NCBI RefSeq assembly: GCF_047824785.1 | Contig: NZ_CP181167.1 | Location: forward strand, 434,001-498,000 | Source of the DNA: Nitrobacter sp039808345 | GTDB lineage: Bacteria; Pseudomonadota; Alphaproteobacteria; Rhizobiales; Xanthobacteraceae | DNA length: 64,000 bases | Reading direction: 5' to 3' | In this document: positions 28,366 to 38,159 of the stretch, in pieces | Numbering within the stretch: the first letter of the stretch is position 1 | Layout of the letters: each line of letters opens with the position of its first letter | Notes under the pieces: generated by a model | Told to the model about the DNA's origin: nothing | The model's input: only the letters and a program-made list of their open reading frames with translations | Database searches by the model: none | Translations under genes and position numbers: made by a program

Positions 28366-29148
28366 TTACCTCTGTACGCTGGTCTGGGTCGGAACGCCGT
28401 AACGGACGATATTGATGCTGTCGCGCCTCCGATCATCGATGTCGCCTTCCGGGGCATTGGCGTCGGCGAGGCTGCGCAGCGCGAGCGACAGCGTTCCCAT
28501 CTGGCGCGACCGCGCCAGCGTTTCCGCCTGCTCCGGTTTCAGTTCGAGCGTCGCGGTCCGGCCGACCACGACCTTTAGCCCGTTCTTCTCCTCGATGGTC
28601 TGGTCGATCGCGAGAACGCGCACGTTGCCGAGAACGGTCTCCGAGTTGACGGAATCTCCGCTGGCGTGATCGGCGTTTTTCTCCCGTTTCGAGAGGATCA
28701 CGTCGACGCGGTCATTGGGAAGAATGAAGCCGCCGGCTCCGGTTTCAGGCGAAATCTCGGTGGAGATCGCGCGCATGCCCGTTGGCAGGATCGCGGCCAT
28801 GAAGCCGGATCCATTTGCGCTGACGAGCTTGGGTTCGCGAATGGGTTCTCCGGCGATGAAGGGCGAGCGGACGATCCACCCCGCGAGCTGGGTGGTGGCG
28901 TCCGGACGCTGGTCGCGGCGAATGAAGCTGCTGCTGGCGCTGTCCGCGGGCCAGGCCTGCCATGCCACGTCGTTCGCGGTGACCGCCTGGCCGAGCGGAA
29001 TGTCGGACTTCGCAACCAGGACGTCGACGGTCGGGAGTTGGACGGTCTGAGCGGGCGCGGGGGCTTTGTCGGATCCGCTCGCGAGGTAGGCGGCGAGGCC
29101 GCCGGCGCCGACTGCGATGGTCAGGACGACGATGCGTGCGGTGTTCAT
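28366..29148 (-). CDS. cpaB: Tad pilus assembly protein CpaB (SAF domain)
   Basis: A 260-residue periplasmic protein with an N-terminal anchor (IVVLTIAVGAGGLAAYLASG), a SAF domain (~45-115; VLVAKSDIPLGQAVTANDV) and an RcpC/CpaB body (PTGMRAISTEISPETGAGGFILPNDRVDVIL). RcpC/CpaB proteins are thought to contact peptidoglycan at the secretin base. I chose ATG 29148; the frame is open to 29217, but the added 23 residues would precede the signal anchor. It is separated from cpaA by 124 bases. Confidence 0.92.
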   Translation of the reverse strand: MNTARIVVLTIAVGAGGLAAYLASGSDKAPAPAQTVQLPTVDVLVAKSDIPLGQAVTANDVAWQAWPADSASSSFIRRDQRPDATTQLAGWIVRSPFIAGEPIREPKLVSANGSGFMAAILPTGMRAISTEISPETGAGGFILPNDRVDVILSKREKNADHASGDSVNSETVLGNVRVLAIDQTIEEKNGLKVVVGRTATLELKPEQAETLARSRQMGTLSLALRSLADANAPEGDIDDRRRDSINIVRYGVPTQTSVQR

Positions 29149-29272
29149 GCGCTGATTGTCCACGTTACGGCGCGGCGCTTGCGTCGCCGTCACGTGAGTT
29201 GAACATTTATTCGTCAAAGCATGGTTAATGAGGCGTATCTAAATCGCGTTAACGAGCTGTTGTTGCGCGCGA

Positions 29273-29797
29273 TCAGTGAATGGCGAAGCGCGTCAGATCG
29301 ACGGCTCGCACCCAGTCGGTCTCCGGGTAGATCAGCAGCGCCGCGAAGGCGAGCGCGATGCCATAGGGGATGCCGGTGTTCTTACCGTGCAGCCGGAGTA
29401 GCCAGTCCTGACTGTAAAGCGACGCCGGCAAAGGCCATTGCCGGAACTGGAGCAGCAATAGCGTCAAGGCTCCGCCGAACAGGGAGGCATAGACGAGGTA
29501 CTCCAGCGTGTGCCCGAAGCCGAACCAGAGAGCGGCCGCCGCCGCCACCTTGGCGTCGCCGCCGCCGACCCAGCCCATCGCGAAACAAGAAAACGCCACG
29601 ACGAGGACCGCAAGCCCCGCTCCCGCATGGGATAGCATGTCGTGAAGCCCCATGCCGCTCAGGGGAGCCAGCACGAGGAAGCCGGCTATCAAGAGCAGCG
29701 AGACCCGGTTCGAGATTGTCATGGTCAGCAGATCGCTCGCGGCCGCGAACGCCATCAGGGCGGGGAACAACAGCAATCGCGCGACATCGAGCGCCAT
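29273..29797 (-). CDS. cpaA: Prepilin peptidase CpaA (A24)
   Basis: A 174-residue integral membrane aspartyl protease that removes the leader of Flp pilin and pseudopilins. It has about six hydrophobic segments. The two catalytic aspartates are visible in AASDLLTMTISNR and in the GGGDAKV motif. It lacks the N-terminal methylase domain, as usual for Tad systems. It is 124 bases upstream of cpaB and downstream of a small membrane ORF and the terminator that ends pilA. Confidence 0.93.
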   Translation of the reverse strand: MALDVARLLLFPALMAFAAASDLLTMTISNRVSLLLIAGFLVLAPLSGMGLHDMLSHAGAGLAVLVVAFSCFAMGWVGGGDAKVAAAAALWFGFGHTLEYLVYASLFGGALTLLLLQFRQWPLPASLYSQDWLLRLHGKNTGIPYGIALAFAALLIYPETDWVRAVDLTRFAIH

Positions 29798-29886
29798 GGA
29801 AATACCACTCCCGTTCCTTTGCGGCGTGATCCGTTATGGAGTCCGATCGTATGCGTTCGATGTGAACATTCTGGAAATGAGAAAGG

Positions 29887-30024
29887 TCATGGCCAAACGG
29901 CGATAATTCTGGCCGCGACGGCAATGACGGCGACGGTCAGCGCCATGCAGACGGTCTGGATCGCCCGTCTCGTGGCCTCATCGCGCGGCGGAAGATGCGT
30001 CTTGGGCATGGAAGGTCTGGACAT
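29887..30024 (-). CDS. Small single-span membrane protein between pilA and cpaA
   Basis: A 45-residue ORF. The N-terminal half is charged (PPRDEATRR) and the C-terminal half is one hydrophobic span (VCMALTVAVIAVAARIIAV). I started it at ATG 30024, just after the pilA terminator; a longer reading from 30093 would translate through the terminator hairpin. It is not a recognised family, but its position between the Flp pilin and prepilin peptidase genes suggests a pilus-related role. Its reality is moderately likely. Confidence 0.45.
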   Translation of the reverse strand: MSRPSMPKTHLPPRDEATRRAIQTVCMALTVAVIAVAARIIAVWP

Positions 30025-30078
30025 GATCGTCACGGTCCGGTCAGCTCTTATGCACGAGCGGAAGGGAAGCAGAAGTAG

Positions 30079-30107
30079 AAAAGGTCCCGGCATGCCGGGA
30101 CCTTTTT
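30079..30107. terminator. Bidirectional terminator after pilA
   Basis: Perfect palindrome AAAGGTCCCGG-CA-TGCCGGGACCTTT, with T-runs on both strands, 50 bases after the minus-strand pilA stop. It would separate high-level pilin transcription from the cpa operon. Confidence 0.88.
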
Positions 30108-30155
30108 GATCAGACAGCGAAACGGAAGACTTTCGCTTGGCTGTCCGCTCGTTCG

Positions 30156-30323
30156 CTACTTCTTGAGCTTGCCTTCGACCTCAACGAATTTGGCGTTCAG
30201 CGAATCTCCGAGCGTGTTGACCGCGGTGATGATCGCGACGGCAATGCCAGCGGCGATCAGGCCGTATTCGATCGCGGTCGCACCGGATTCATCCTTCAGG
30301 AAGCGCGAAAAAATGTTCTTCAT
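30156..30323 (-). CDS. pilA: Flp-family type IVb major pilin
   Basis: A 55-residue pilin precursor, absent from long-ORF listings because of its size. The leader (MKNIFSRFLKDESGA) is followed by the conserved TAIEYGLIAAGIAVAII hydrophobic helix. The Gly of DESG marks the CpaA cleavage site and the Glu-Tyr pair of Flp pilins is present. The C terminus is lysine-rich (VEVEGKLKK). ATG 30323 has GGAG eight bases upstream. It has its own promoter region (30324-30727) and a strong terminator downstream, so it is likely expressed at higher level than the assembly genes. Confidence 0.95.
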   Translation of the reverse strand: MKNIFSRFLKDESGATAIEYGLIAAGIAVAIITAVNTLGDSLNAKFVEVEGKLKK

Positions 30324-30727
30324 AACTGGCTCCATGTGTTCACGTGGCTGTCGAACTTCACTTGGTCCTAACGGCGTTCTCGAGCACCGTGACCATGGCC
30401 TTACCGTAAGCGATGAGAATTGCAGCGCAGTTAATTCGATTGCAGAAACACGGCCATAACCGGCCGTGCGTGCGGCACGGTGAATTTATATTTAAGGGAG
30501 ATTTATAAAAATGCGTTCTATTCAGACGCCGCGTTTCGGCGCTTCGCGTTTTCGCAGTGGCGGCTTCTGCAGATCATCCGCTCGTTAGGAAATGAAGGGC
30601 CGGTCGCACTTTCCTCCGGGCGCGCGTTTGCGGTTCATTCATCAATTAACGGCAGATTTCATGTCGGGGCCGGAGATCTGGTATCGCCTTTTTCGACCCT
30701 CTGCGTTTCCGGTATAGAGTATAGAGT
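30324..30727. other. Divergent regulatory region between pilA and the secretin-N-domain gene
   Basis: About 400 bases without a supported gene. AT-rich at 30480-30512 (ATTTATATTTAAGGGAG), with a possible 25-codon ORF at 30511-30588 preceded by AAGGGAG, too weak to call. A short direct repeat GTATAGA/GTATAGA abuts the start of the plus-strand gene at 30728. It should contain promoters for both genes. Confidence 0.5.
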
Positions 30728-31219
30728 ATGTGGTCCAAATTCCTGCGCGGTCGTTCGCGTGCCCCGGTCATCGGCATGTCGTTAGCAGCGGCGATTCTGC
30801 TCGGTGCGGCGACGGCTCCGGCGGAGGTGATCAGTGAGCCGATCTCGGTCAATGTCGATCAGGCCAAGCTGGTCAGGCTGCCCGGACCGATCGCGACGAT
30901 CGTGGTAGGAAATCCGCTGATTGCCGACGTCACCCTGCAGCCTGGCGGCCTCGTTGTCGTGACGGGTAAGGGGTATGGTGCAACCAACATGATTGCGATG
31001 GACCGCGCCGGGAGCATCATGGTGGATCGCGTCATTCAGGTCGAGGGGCCAAGCGATCAGGTGGTGACCGTCTATCGCGGCCTGGAGCGTGAATCATATA
31101 GCTGCATGCCGATCTGCCAGAAGCGGGTTACCCTCGGGGACAGCGCCGCTTACTTCAAGGCGACGATGGACCAGGCGAGCAATCTGAGTTCGCAGGCCGG
31201 CGGCGGCTCCGCAAGATAA
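30728..31219 (+). CDS. Secreted stand-alone pilus/secretin N-terminal-domain protein
   Basis: A 163-residue protein with a signal peptide (IGMSLAAAILLGAATAPA) and one domain resembling the N-terminal domain of CpaC/RcpA (pilus and T2SS/T3SS N domain): VNVDQAKLVRLPGPIATIVVG, LQPGGLVVVTGKGYG. The C-terminal third carries a Cys-X3-Cys (SCMPICQKR). It lacks a secretin core. Lying beside the pilin and TadE genes, it may cap or seed the CpaC ring (inference). Starting at 30728 gives a clean signal peptide. Confidence 0.85.
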   Translation: MWSKFLRGRSRAPVIGMSLAAAILLGAATAPAEVISEPISVNVDQAKLVRLPGPIATIVVGNPLIADVTLQPGGLVVVTGKGYGATNMIAMDRAGSIMVDRVIQVEGPSDQVVTVYRGLERESYSCMPICQKRVTLGDSAAYFKATMDQASNLSSQAGGGSAR

Positions 31220-31401
31220 GACGCTGGTCGGCGACGGGTAACCCGGCTTCCCAGGCGCCGCGCCTGCTTCTCGGCCCGGAATTGGTTAGTATCCGGTATA
31301 CGCCCACGGGCGTTTTGCTCCTATTGGGCGAAACACTTCCACAATCAGTTTCGGTTAGTCCTTGACGGTAGATAAATCCCGCCGTGTGCAAGGATTTCCC
31401 G

Positions 31402-31962
31402 ATGTCGTTGCTTCCCCACTTCAAGGCCACAGCAAGGATGGCCGCTCGTTTTCACGGCCATAGCAGCGGGTCCGCGGCGGTGGAATTTGCGCTCGTCGCG
31501 CCGATGTTCTTCGCGCTGCTGTTCGCCATCATCGAAACAGGGCTGGTGTTCTTTGCCAGCCAGAGTCTTGAGACCGCCTTGCAGGACTCGGCGCGCACGA
31601 TCATGACCGGCGAGGCGCAGATCACCAATCTGACGAAACAGAGCTTCAAGGCCAACATCGTTTGCGCCAACGTCAATGTTCTGTTCGACTGCGAGAACGG
31701 AATCTATATCGATGTCCAAAGCTATCCCTCCGGTTTTGGAAGCGTGAGGATCTCCGATCCGATCCTGGGAGGAAGCTTCGTCGACAACACCCAGTACAAT
31801 CCGGGCGGTCCGGGAGATATCGTTATCGTCCGGCTGTTCTATCAGTGGCCGCTGTTTGTCACCGGGCTCGGTTACAATATCGCCAACCTGAGCGGCAGCA
31901 AACGGCTGCTGTCGGCGACAGCCGCCTTCAAGAACGAGCCCTATCCGGCTCCATCATCCTGA
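31402..31962 (+). CDS. tadE: TadE-family pseudopilin, copy 1
   Basis: A 186-residue TadE-like protein. A cytosolic basic N terminus (~1-30) leads to GSAAVEFALVAPMFFALLFAIIE, a type IVb pilin-like helix with the expected Glu. It is followed by a secreted domain with two cysteines (NIVCANVNVLFDCENG). TadE proteins are processed by the prepilin peptidase and incorporated as minor pilins or assembly factors. ATG 31402 has AAGGA upstream; the frame opens six codons earlier. It is in tandem with a second TadE-like gene. Confidence 0.9.
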   Translation: MSLLPHFKATARMAARFHGHSSGSAAVEFALVAPMFFALLFAIIETGLVFFASQSLETALQDSARTIMTGEAQITNLTKQSFKANIVCANVNVLFDCENGIYIDVQSYPSGFGSVRISDPILGGSFVDNTQYNPGGPGDIVIVRLFYQWPLFVTGLGYNIANLSGSKRLLSATAAFKNEPYPAPSS

Positions 31963-32029
31963 TGATGGGCATGCAGGAAACGGCAGCGTATGCGAGTTGA
32001 GAGTGTGAAACCGATGCGGGGCGTGTGCT

Positions 32030-32070
32030 TGAGCGAAGTGGATGCCGGTTCGCGCGAAGAATGCGCTTCA
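32030..32070 (+). repeat. Partial module-C repeat inside the tadE-like leader
   Basis: GAGCGAAGTGGATGCCGGTT followed by CGCGCGAAGAATGCGC. It is a degenerate module C between the two TadE genes, in frame with the second (encodes LSEVDAGSREECA) if an upstream start is used. Confidence 0.7.
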
Positions 32071-32124
32071 AGGCGAAAATCCGGAGCCTCGTTCCGATTC
32101 GATCGGTGGTCTTGCCTCAAACGC

Positions 32125-32697
32125 ATGGCGGCAGCGCTGCGGCGGGACACGCGCGGCATGGCGGCGACCGAGTTCGCGATGATCGTGCCGCTGATGCTGG
32201 TGATGCTGTTTGGGACCATCGAGGTGTCGTCAGGCGTTGCGGTCGATCGCAAGATCACGCTTGTCGCGCGGACGTTGTCCGATCTGACATCGCAGTCCAA
32301 GGTGGTGAACGATGCCGACGTGACGAATTTTCTGGCCGCCAGCTACGGCATCATGTGGCCCTATTCCTCGGCGCCCGTCCAGGCGACGATCTCGGAGTTG
32401 TATATCGACCCCGCGACATCGGTGGCGCGGGTGCAATGGAGCAAGGGCAAGGCGCCACGAGGCGCGGGGTCGACCGTCAGCATTCCCTCGGGACTTATCG
32501 GGCGGGATTCGTCAGGCAGGGTGCTTCCCAACCAATACCTGATCTTCAGCGAGGTCAGCTATATCTATGAGCCGGTGCTCGGCTACGTCATGTCGAAGGC
32601 CGGCATCAGGCTGAGCGATACCGCCTTTACCCGGCCGCGGCAGTCGGCATGCGTGTTTTTTGGCAACCCCAGCAGCATCATTTGTCCGACGACCTGA
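32125..32697 (+). CDS. TadE/TadG-family pseudopilin, copy 2
   Basis: A 190-residue TadE-like protein. RRDTRGMAATEFAMIVPLMLVMLFGTIE is the pilin-like N terminus, followed by an extracellular domain ending in a cysteine pair (SACVFFGNPSSIICP). I start it at ATG 32125. The frame is open upstream to 31990, but those 45 codons include a degenerate module-C repeat (SEVDAGSREEC) and basic sequence with no family match. It is 162 bases after copy 1 and probably in the same transcript. Confidence 0.88.
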   Translation: MAAALRRDTRGMAATEFAMIVPLMLVMLFGTIEVSSGVAVDRKITLVARTLSDLTSQSKVVNDADVTNFLAASYGIMWPYSSAPVQATISELYIDPATSVARVQWSKGKAPRGAGSTVSIPSGLIGRDSSGRVLPNQYLIFSEVSYIYEPVLGYVMSKAGIRLSDTAFTRPRQSACVFFGNPSSIICPTT

Positions 32698-32829
32698 CAC
32701 GGACAGATCATCGTTGCTGTACAGGATCACGGATATGCTTCGCTGAAAAAAACTCTGGCGGGGAGGGGATGCCGGCGAGCGCCACCGCCTCCAATCTATC
32801 TCGGCCCGTTCGTAACTCGTCGCAAACTG

Positions 32830-32860
32830 AAAAGGCCGCGCTGAGGGCGCGGCCTTTTCT
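32830..32860. terminator. Bidirectional terminator between tadE-like gene and csp
   Basis: Perfect 12-bp stem AAAAGGCCGCGC / GCGCGGCCTTTT with a 5-base loop and T-runs on both strands, placed between convergent genes. Confidence 0.9.
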
Positions 32861-32902
32861 TCTGATGTGATCTTTTCGTTACCAACAGGACGCTGGCGCT
32901 GC

Positions 32903-33109
32903 CTATCCAGCCGCTCGGAGATTGTCGGCTGAAGATTTTCCAGAACGGCGATCAGCAACGATCTCGTAGCTGATCTTCTGTCCTTCACGCAGCGTTCCGA
33001 GTCCGGCCCGCTCAACCGCGCTGATGTGAACGAACACGTCGTTGCCGCCATCGTCAGGTTGAATGAAGCCGTAGCCCTTGGTTGCGTTAAACCACTTCAC
33101 GGTTCCCAT
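32903..33109 (-). CDS. Cold-shock protein (CspA family)
   Basis: A 68-residue single cold-shock domain: MGTVKWFNATKGYGFI (RNP1), DVFVHISAVERAG (RNP2). It is a nucleic-acid chaperone of the cytoplasm. I start it at ATG 33109, the canonical MGTVKWF; the frame is open eight codons further. A 257-base leader separates it from infA, consistent with the long 5' UTRs that control csp mRNAs. Together with infA and the RhlE-type helicase upstream it forms a cold-adaptation cluster. Confidence 0.95.
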   Translation of the reverse strand: MGTVKWFNATKGYGFIQPDDGGNDVFVHISAVERAGLGTLREGQKISYEIVADRRSGKSSADNLRAAG

Positions 33110-33366
33110 GCTCACGGGTAGTCCCTTTATCAAGTACGTATGTCGAAGCTCGCTTTTGGCGAACTGGTGAGATCGGATTTTTGGAAGGGTCGTCAGCGTC
33201 TGAACCGGCTGTACCGGTGGTAGCTAATGTCGTCCGGCCGAAAATCGCTACTCCAATATTATTCGAAGGCAGGCTCCAAAACAATCCTGACGTGCAGGAT
33301 TTTTTAAGGGGTAGGTTTGACCGGGCTTTGGCCCCGCAGGGCGCAAGGTCTCTCCCACGCCGACGG

Positions 33367-33648
33367 CTACCTGCGGCGAAACTGACCCCCGCGCGGCGGT
33401 CCGCTGCGCGGCGGTCCGCCGGGACGCTCGTCCTTATGCCGGAAGATCAGGCGGCCTTTCTCCAGGTCGTAAGGGGACATCTCGATGGTCACGCGGTCGC
33501 CCGCCAGCGTCTTGATCCGATTCTTCTTCATCTTGCCGGCGGTATAGGCAACGATCTCGTGCCCGGCATCGAGCTGCACCCGATACCGGGCGTCGGGGAG
33601 GATTTCGGTGACCAGTCCTTCGAACTGGATCAGTTCTTCTTTCGCCAT
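33367..33648 (-). CDS. infA: Translation initiation factor IF-1
   Basis: A 93-residue protein with the S1/OB fold of IF-1 (~1-72: AKEELIQFEGLVTEILPDARYRV, GKMKKNRIKTLAGDRV, MSPYDLEKGRLIFR), binding the 30S A site. It is longer than the usual 72 residues because of an Arg/Gly/Pro tail (GGPPRSGPPRGGQFRRR) also seen, as I recall, in related Bradyrhizobium IF-1 proteins. It lies between the rhlE-type helicase and csp genes on the same strand. Confidence 0.95.
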   Translation of the reverse strand: MAKEELIQFEGLVTEILPDARYRVQLDAGHEIVAYTAGKMKKNRIKTLAGDRVTIEMSPYDLEKGRLIFRHKDERPGGPPRSGPPRGGQFRRR

Positions 33649-33901
33649 AAGGTTCTCCGGATCGAGTGGCGGTTCACTGAATTACGATGAAGGTGGATCG
33701 AAGCGATCCAGAATCATGAGCGTGATGGATTTCAAATTTTGAGAAGCGGGAGACCGGCGAAAAACCGCCACGTTCACGCCTGTTCTGCTCGTCCAATACT
33801 AGCATCCGCGTTCGTCGGACAGGAGTCCTGCGGATGATCTCTGGATCCGGCCCTCGCTTGCCGCCCTGTTGCAAGTGGATAGCAAACGTCACATTCACCC
33901 G

Positions 33902-35338
<1,437 letters not shown>

Positions 35339-35739
35339 TATGCGACCGGGCGCCCGGCCACATCGGCCGGAGCGTGCCAGGGCGTCTGTGACACCCGCGT
35401 GTTTGGGGCGTCGATTGACTTTAGCTGAAAGGGCAAGCCAAAAACCGTTGACGGCTCAGAACACGCGGCTCGCGGTGACCTGACATCTCTCAAAGTCATG
35501 CTACCATATGAAGCAGGAACGCGGCGGATTCAAGGTGAATTGTCGTGACTCCGTACGCCGGGGGCTCCGCGTGGAGCCGTAGCCGACCCCTTGGCCGACC
35601 CTTTGCCCCTTCGGCCGGTCGTCCGCATCCCCTATAGCGTTTTCGAGCGAAGTGGAATCCGGTTCGCGTGAAGAAAACGCGTCCAATCAATATCATAGAG
35701 CTTCGCTTCTGATTCAATCAGAAGCGATAATGCCCTAGG
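35339..35739. other. Intergenic region between rluA-type gene and rhlE with repeats
   Basis: About 400 bases with no supported gene. The right part (35632-35738) contains module C (GCGTTTTCGAGCGAAGTGGA to AAGAAAACGC) and module D (CGCTTCTGATTCAATCAGAAGCG). The left part should hold the rhlE promoter. A minus-strand open frame (35496-35717) is made largely of the repeat and is not credible. Confidence 0.6.
35632..35738. repeat. Mosaic palindromic repeat (modules C and D)
   Basis: Module C at about 35635-35681 and module D at about 35705-35727, ending just before the stop codon of the pseudouridine synthase gene. Confidence 0.85.
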
Positions 35740-36507
35740 CTACTCTGCGTTCCAGCCGCACGCCCTGAGCCGCGCGTGCAAATGCGCGGGCGCGGGCGCG
35801 GTGACCACGACGGGCGGCTTGTTCTTCGACAAGGGAACAGCGATTGCGCGCGCATGCAGATGCAGGCCCGGCTCGTCGGGGCGGGGGATGTATTGTTCGT
35901 TCCGCGAGCGGCGTAAACTGGCCTGCGTTCCGTAGATGTTGTCGCCGACGATCGGCCAGCCCATCGCCGCGCAATGGACGCGCAGTTGATGGGTGCGGCC
36001 GGTAAGCGGTTCCAGGGACAACCAGGTGAGCTGAACTCCTGCTTGCGCTGTGGAGGAGGCGTCAGCGGAATATCGCCCCAGCACTTTCCATTTCGTGGCC
36101 GACGGCAATCCGTTCGGATCCGGCTTCTGCCACCAGCCGCGTTCTTCGTTCATCCGCCCGAGCCGAATGTCGATGGTGCCCTCGTCATCAGTCGGGCCGC
36201 CTTCCACCACGGCCCAGTAGGTCTTTGAAATTTTGCCGTGCTTGAACAGCAGGCCGAGCGAGGCGGTCGCCTTGCGGTGTCGTCCGAGCACCAGGCAGCC
36301 CGAGGTGTCGCGGTCCAGCCGATGCGCCAGCACCGGCGGCCGCGGCAGGCCGAACCGCAGCGCGTCGAACGAGGCTTCGAGATTGGCGCCGCCCTTGGGG
36401 CCGCGATGGACGGCGATGCCCGCGGGCTTGTCGATCACCAGCATCAACCCGTCGCGGTGAAGGACGCGGGCCTGAATTTCTTCCGGCGTCGGCTGTGCCG
36501 TATCCAT
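35740..36507 (-). CDS. RluA-family RNA pseudouridine synthase
   Basis: A 255-residue stand-alone RluA-type enzyme that isomerises uridine in rRNA or tRNA. The catalytic Asp lies in AHRLDRDTSGCLVLGR. It also has KPAGIAVHRG, SKTYWAVVEG and the RTHQLRVHCAAMGWPIVGD motif that closes the active site. There is no S4 domain, as in RluA/RluC-like TruC enzymes. The exact target base cannot be assigned. It is divergent from ftsY, with 57 bases between their starts. Confidence 0.93.
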   Translation of the reverse strand: MDTAQPTPEEIQARVLHRDGLMLVIDKPAGIAVHRGPKGGANLEASFDALRFGLPRPPVLAHRLDRDTSGCLVLGRHRKATASLGLLFKHGKISKTYWAVVEGGPTDDEGTIDIRLGRMNEERGWWQKPDPNGLPSATKWKVLGRYSADASSTAQAGVQLTWLSLEPLTGRTHQLRVHCAAMGWPIVGDNIYGTQASLRRSRNEQYIPRPDEPGLHLHARAIAVPLSKNKPPVVVTAPAPAHLHARLRACGWNAE

Positions 36508-36564
36508 GGTTCACTTTATTTCCGGTTGCGGCATGATCGCCGAAACGGCTAACACACCTCCACA

Positions 36565-37512
36565 ATGAACGACAGCACCGAGGATCAACCGAAACAAAGC
36601 TGGTGGCGCAGGCTGTCCGGCGGCCTCAAGCGGACCTCGGCTTCGCTCGGGACGGCGGTGGCCGATCTCGTCACCAAGCGCAAGCTCGACCGCGCGATGC
36701 TCGACGACATCGAGGACGTGCTGCTGCGCGCTGACCTCGGAACCGCGGTCGCCGAACGCATCGCGGAGGCGGTCGGCGAAGGACGCTATGACAAGGCGAT
36801 CTCCGCCGACGAGGTGAAGGCCGTCGTCGCGGCCGAGGTGGAGAAAGTTCTCGCGCCGGTGGCGCGGCCGCTGGCCGTCGACGAGACGGTCAAGCCCTTC
36901 GTTATTCTGGTGGTCGGCGTCAACGGCTCCGGCAAGACCACGACCATCGGCAAGCTGGCGGCGAAATTGTCCGCCGAGGGCCGCAAGGTGATGATGGCGG
37001 CCGGCGACACGTTTCGCGCCGCGGCGATCGACCAGTTGAAGGTCTGGGGCGAGCGGACCGGCTCGCCGGTGATCGCGGGCGCGCAAGGATCGGATTCCGC
37101 GAGCCTTGCGTTCAACGCGCTGACCGAGGCGCGAAACCAGAACCGCGACGTGCTGCTGATCGACACCGCGGGCCGCCTGCAGAACAAGGCGGAACTGATG
37201 AACGAACTGGAAAAGATGGTTCGCGTCATCCGCCGGGTCGATTCGTCGGCTCCGCATGTCGTGCTGCTGGTGCTCGATGCCACGGTCGGACAGAACGCGC
37301 TGTCGCAGGTCGAGGCGTTTCATCGCACCGCCGGCGTCACCGGGCTGGTGATGACCAAGCTGGACGGCACCGCGCGCGGCGGCATTCTGGTGGCGCTCGC
37401 GGAGAAGCATAAGCTGCCCGTGCATTTCATCGGCGTGGGCGAAGGAGTGGACGATCTCGCGCCGTTCACCGCGCGCGATTTCGCGCGGGCGGTCGCGGGG
37501 ATCGAAGACTGA
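36565..37512 (+). CDS. ftsY: Signal recognition particle receptor FtsY
   Basis: A 315-residue SRP-GTPase that docks ribosome-SRP complexes at the membrane. The N-terminal acidic A domain is very short (~15 residues), normal for alphaproteobacteria. The N domain (~20-100) is followed by the G domain with G1 GVNGSGKTTTIGK, DTFRAAAIDQL, G3 DTAGRLQNK and G4 TKLDGTARGG. It is followed two bases later by yciB, so the two are probably co-transcribed. Confidence 0.96.
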   Translation: MNDSTEDQPKQSWWRRLSGGLKRTSASLGTAVADLVTKRKLDRAMLDDIEDVLLRADLGTAVAERIAEAVGEGRYDKAISADEVKAVVAAEVEKVLAPVARPLAVDETVKPFVILVVGVNGSGKTTTIGKLAAKLSAEGRKVMMAAGDTFRAAAIDQLKVWGERTGSPVIAGAQGSDSASLAFNALTEARNQNRDVLLIDTAGRLQNKAELMNELEKMVRVIRRVDSSAPHVVLLVLDATVGQNALSQVEAFHRTAGVTGLVMTKLDGTARGGILVALAEKHKLPVHFIGVGEGVDDLAPFTARDFARAVAGIED

Positions 37513-37514
37513 CG

Positions 37515-38117
37515 ATGAACAAGTCGCAACCGCACCCGTTCTTCAAGCTCGCGACCGAACTCGGTCCGCTGCTGGTGTTCTTCGCCGCCAATGCGAAGTT
37601 TGGCCTGTTCGTTGCGACGGCCGCGTTCATGGTGGCGATCATGGCCGCGATGATCGCGTCCTATGCGGTGACGCGGCATATCCCGCTGATGGCGCTGGTG
37701 ACGGGCGTCATCGTCATCGTGTTCGGCACGCTGACCCTGGTGCTGCATGATGAGACCTTCATCAAGGTGAAGCCGACCATCATCTATGCCCTGTTCGCGG
37801 CGGTGCTCGGCGGCGGATTGCTGTTCGGCCGTTCCTTCATCGCGATCATGTTCGATCAGGTGTTCAACCTGACGCCGCGCGGCTGGCGGTTGTTGACGAT
37901 GCGCTGGGCGCTGTTCTTCGCCGCGATGGCAGTCCTGAATGAATTCGTCTGGCGGACCCAGAGCACGGATTTCTGGGTCAACTTCAAGGTGTTCGGAGCG
38001 GTCCCGCTCACCATGATCTTTGCCATGATGCAGATGCCGCTGACCCGGCGCTATCATCTGGAGCCGGCCACCCTGGAAGCCAGCGATGCCAAGGAAGGCG
38101 ACATCAGCGAAGGCTGA
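37515..38117 (+). CDS. yciB: Inner-membrane-spanning protein YciB (septation protein A family)
   Basis: A 200-residue protein with five predicted membrane helices: LGPLLVFFAANAKFG (conserved N-terminal motif), then FMVAIMAAMIAS, a third at ~65-80, ALFAAVLGGGLLFGRSF, and WALFFAAMAVLNEFVWR. The FELGP/TELGPLL start and NFKVFGAVPLT near the C terminus are family signatures. YciB takes part in envelope maintenance and division; the historic IspZ/isoprenoid assignment is doubtful. It is coupled to ftsY. Confidence 0.94.
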   Translation: MNKSQPHPFFKLATELGPLLVFFAANAKFGLFVATAAFMVAIMAAMIASYAVTRHIPLMALVTGVIVIVFGTLTLVLHDETFIKVKPTIIYALFAAVLGGGLLFGRSFIAIMFDQVFNLTPRGWRLLTMRWALFFAAMAVLNEFVWRTQSTDFWVNFKVFGAVPLTMIFAMMQMPLTRRYHLEPATLEASDAKEGDISEG

Positions 38118-38159
38118 TCGCTTTCCAACAGGTTGGCCTGAAAGACGAGCGGGGCTGAA

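Noticed and set aside
30511..30588. A 25-codon ORF (MRSIQTPRFGASRF...) with AAGGGAG ahead of it
   Set aside because: It has a good ribosome-binding site but arginine/serine-rich, unstructured coding content, no family likeness and a location in a promoter region. Conservation would be needed to accept it.
35496..35717. 73-codon minus-strand ORF between the pseudouridine synthase gene and rhlE
   Set aside because: Most of it is translated module-C/D repeat, and the rest has no recognisable features.
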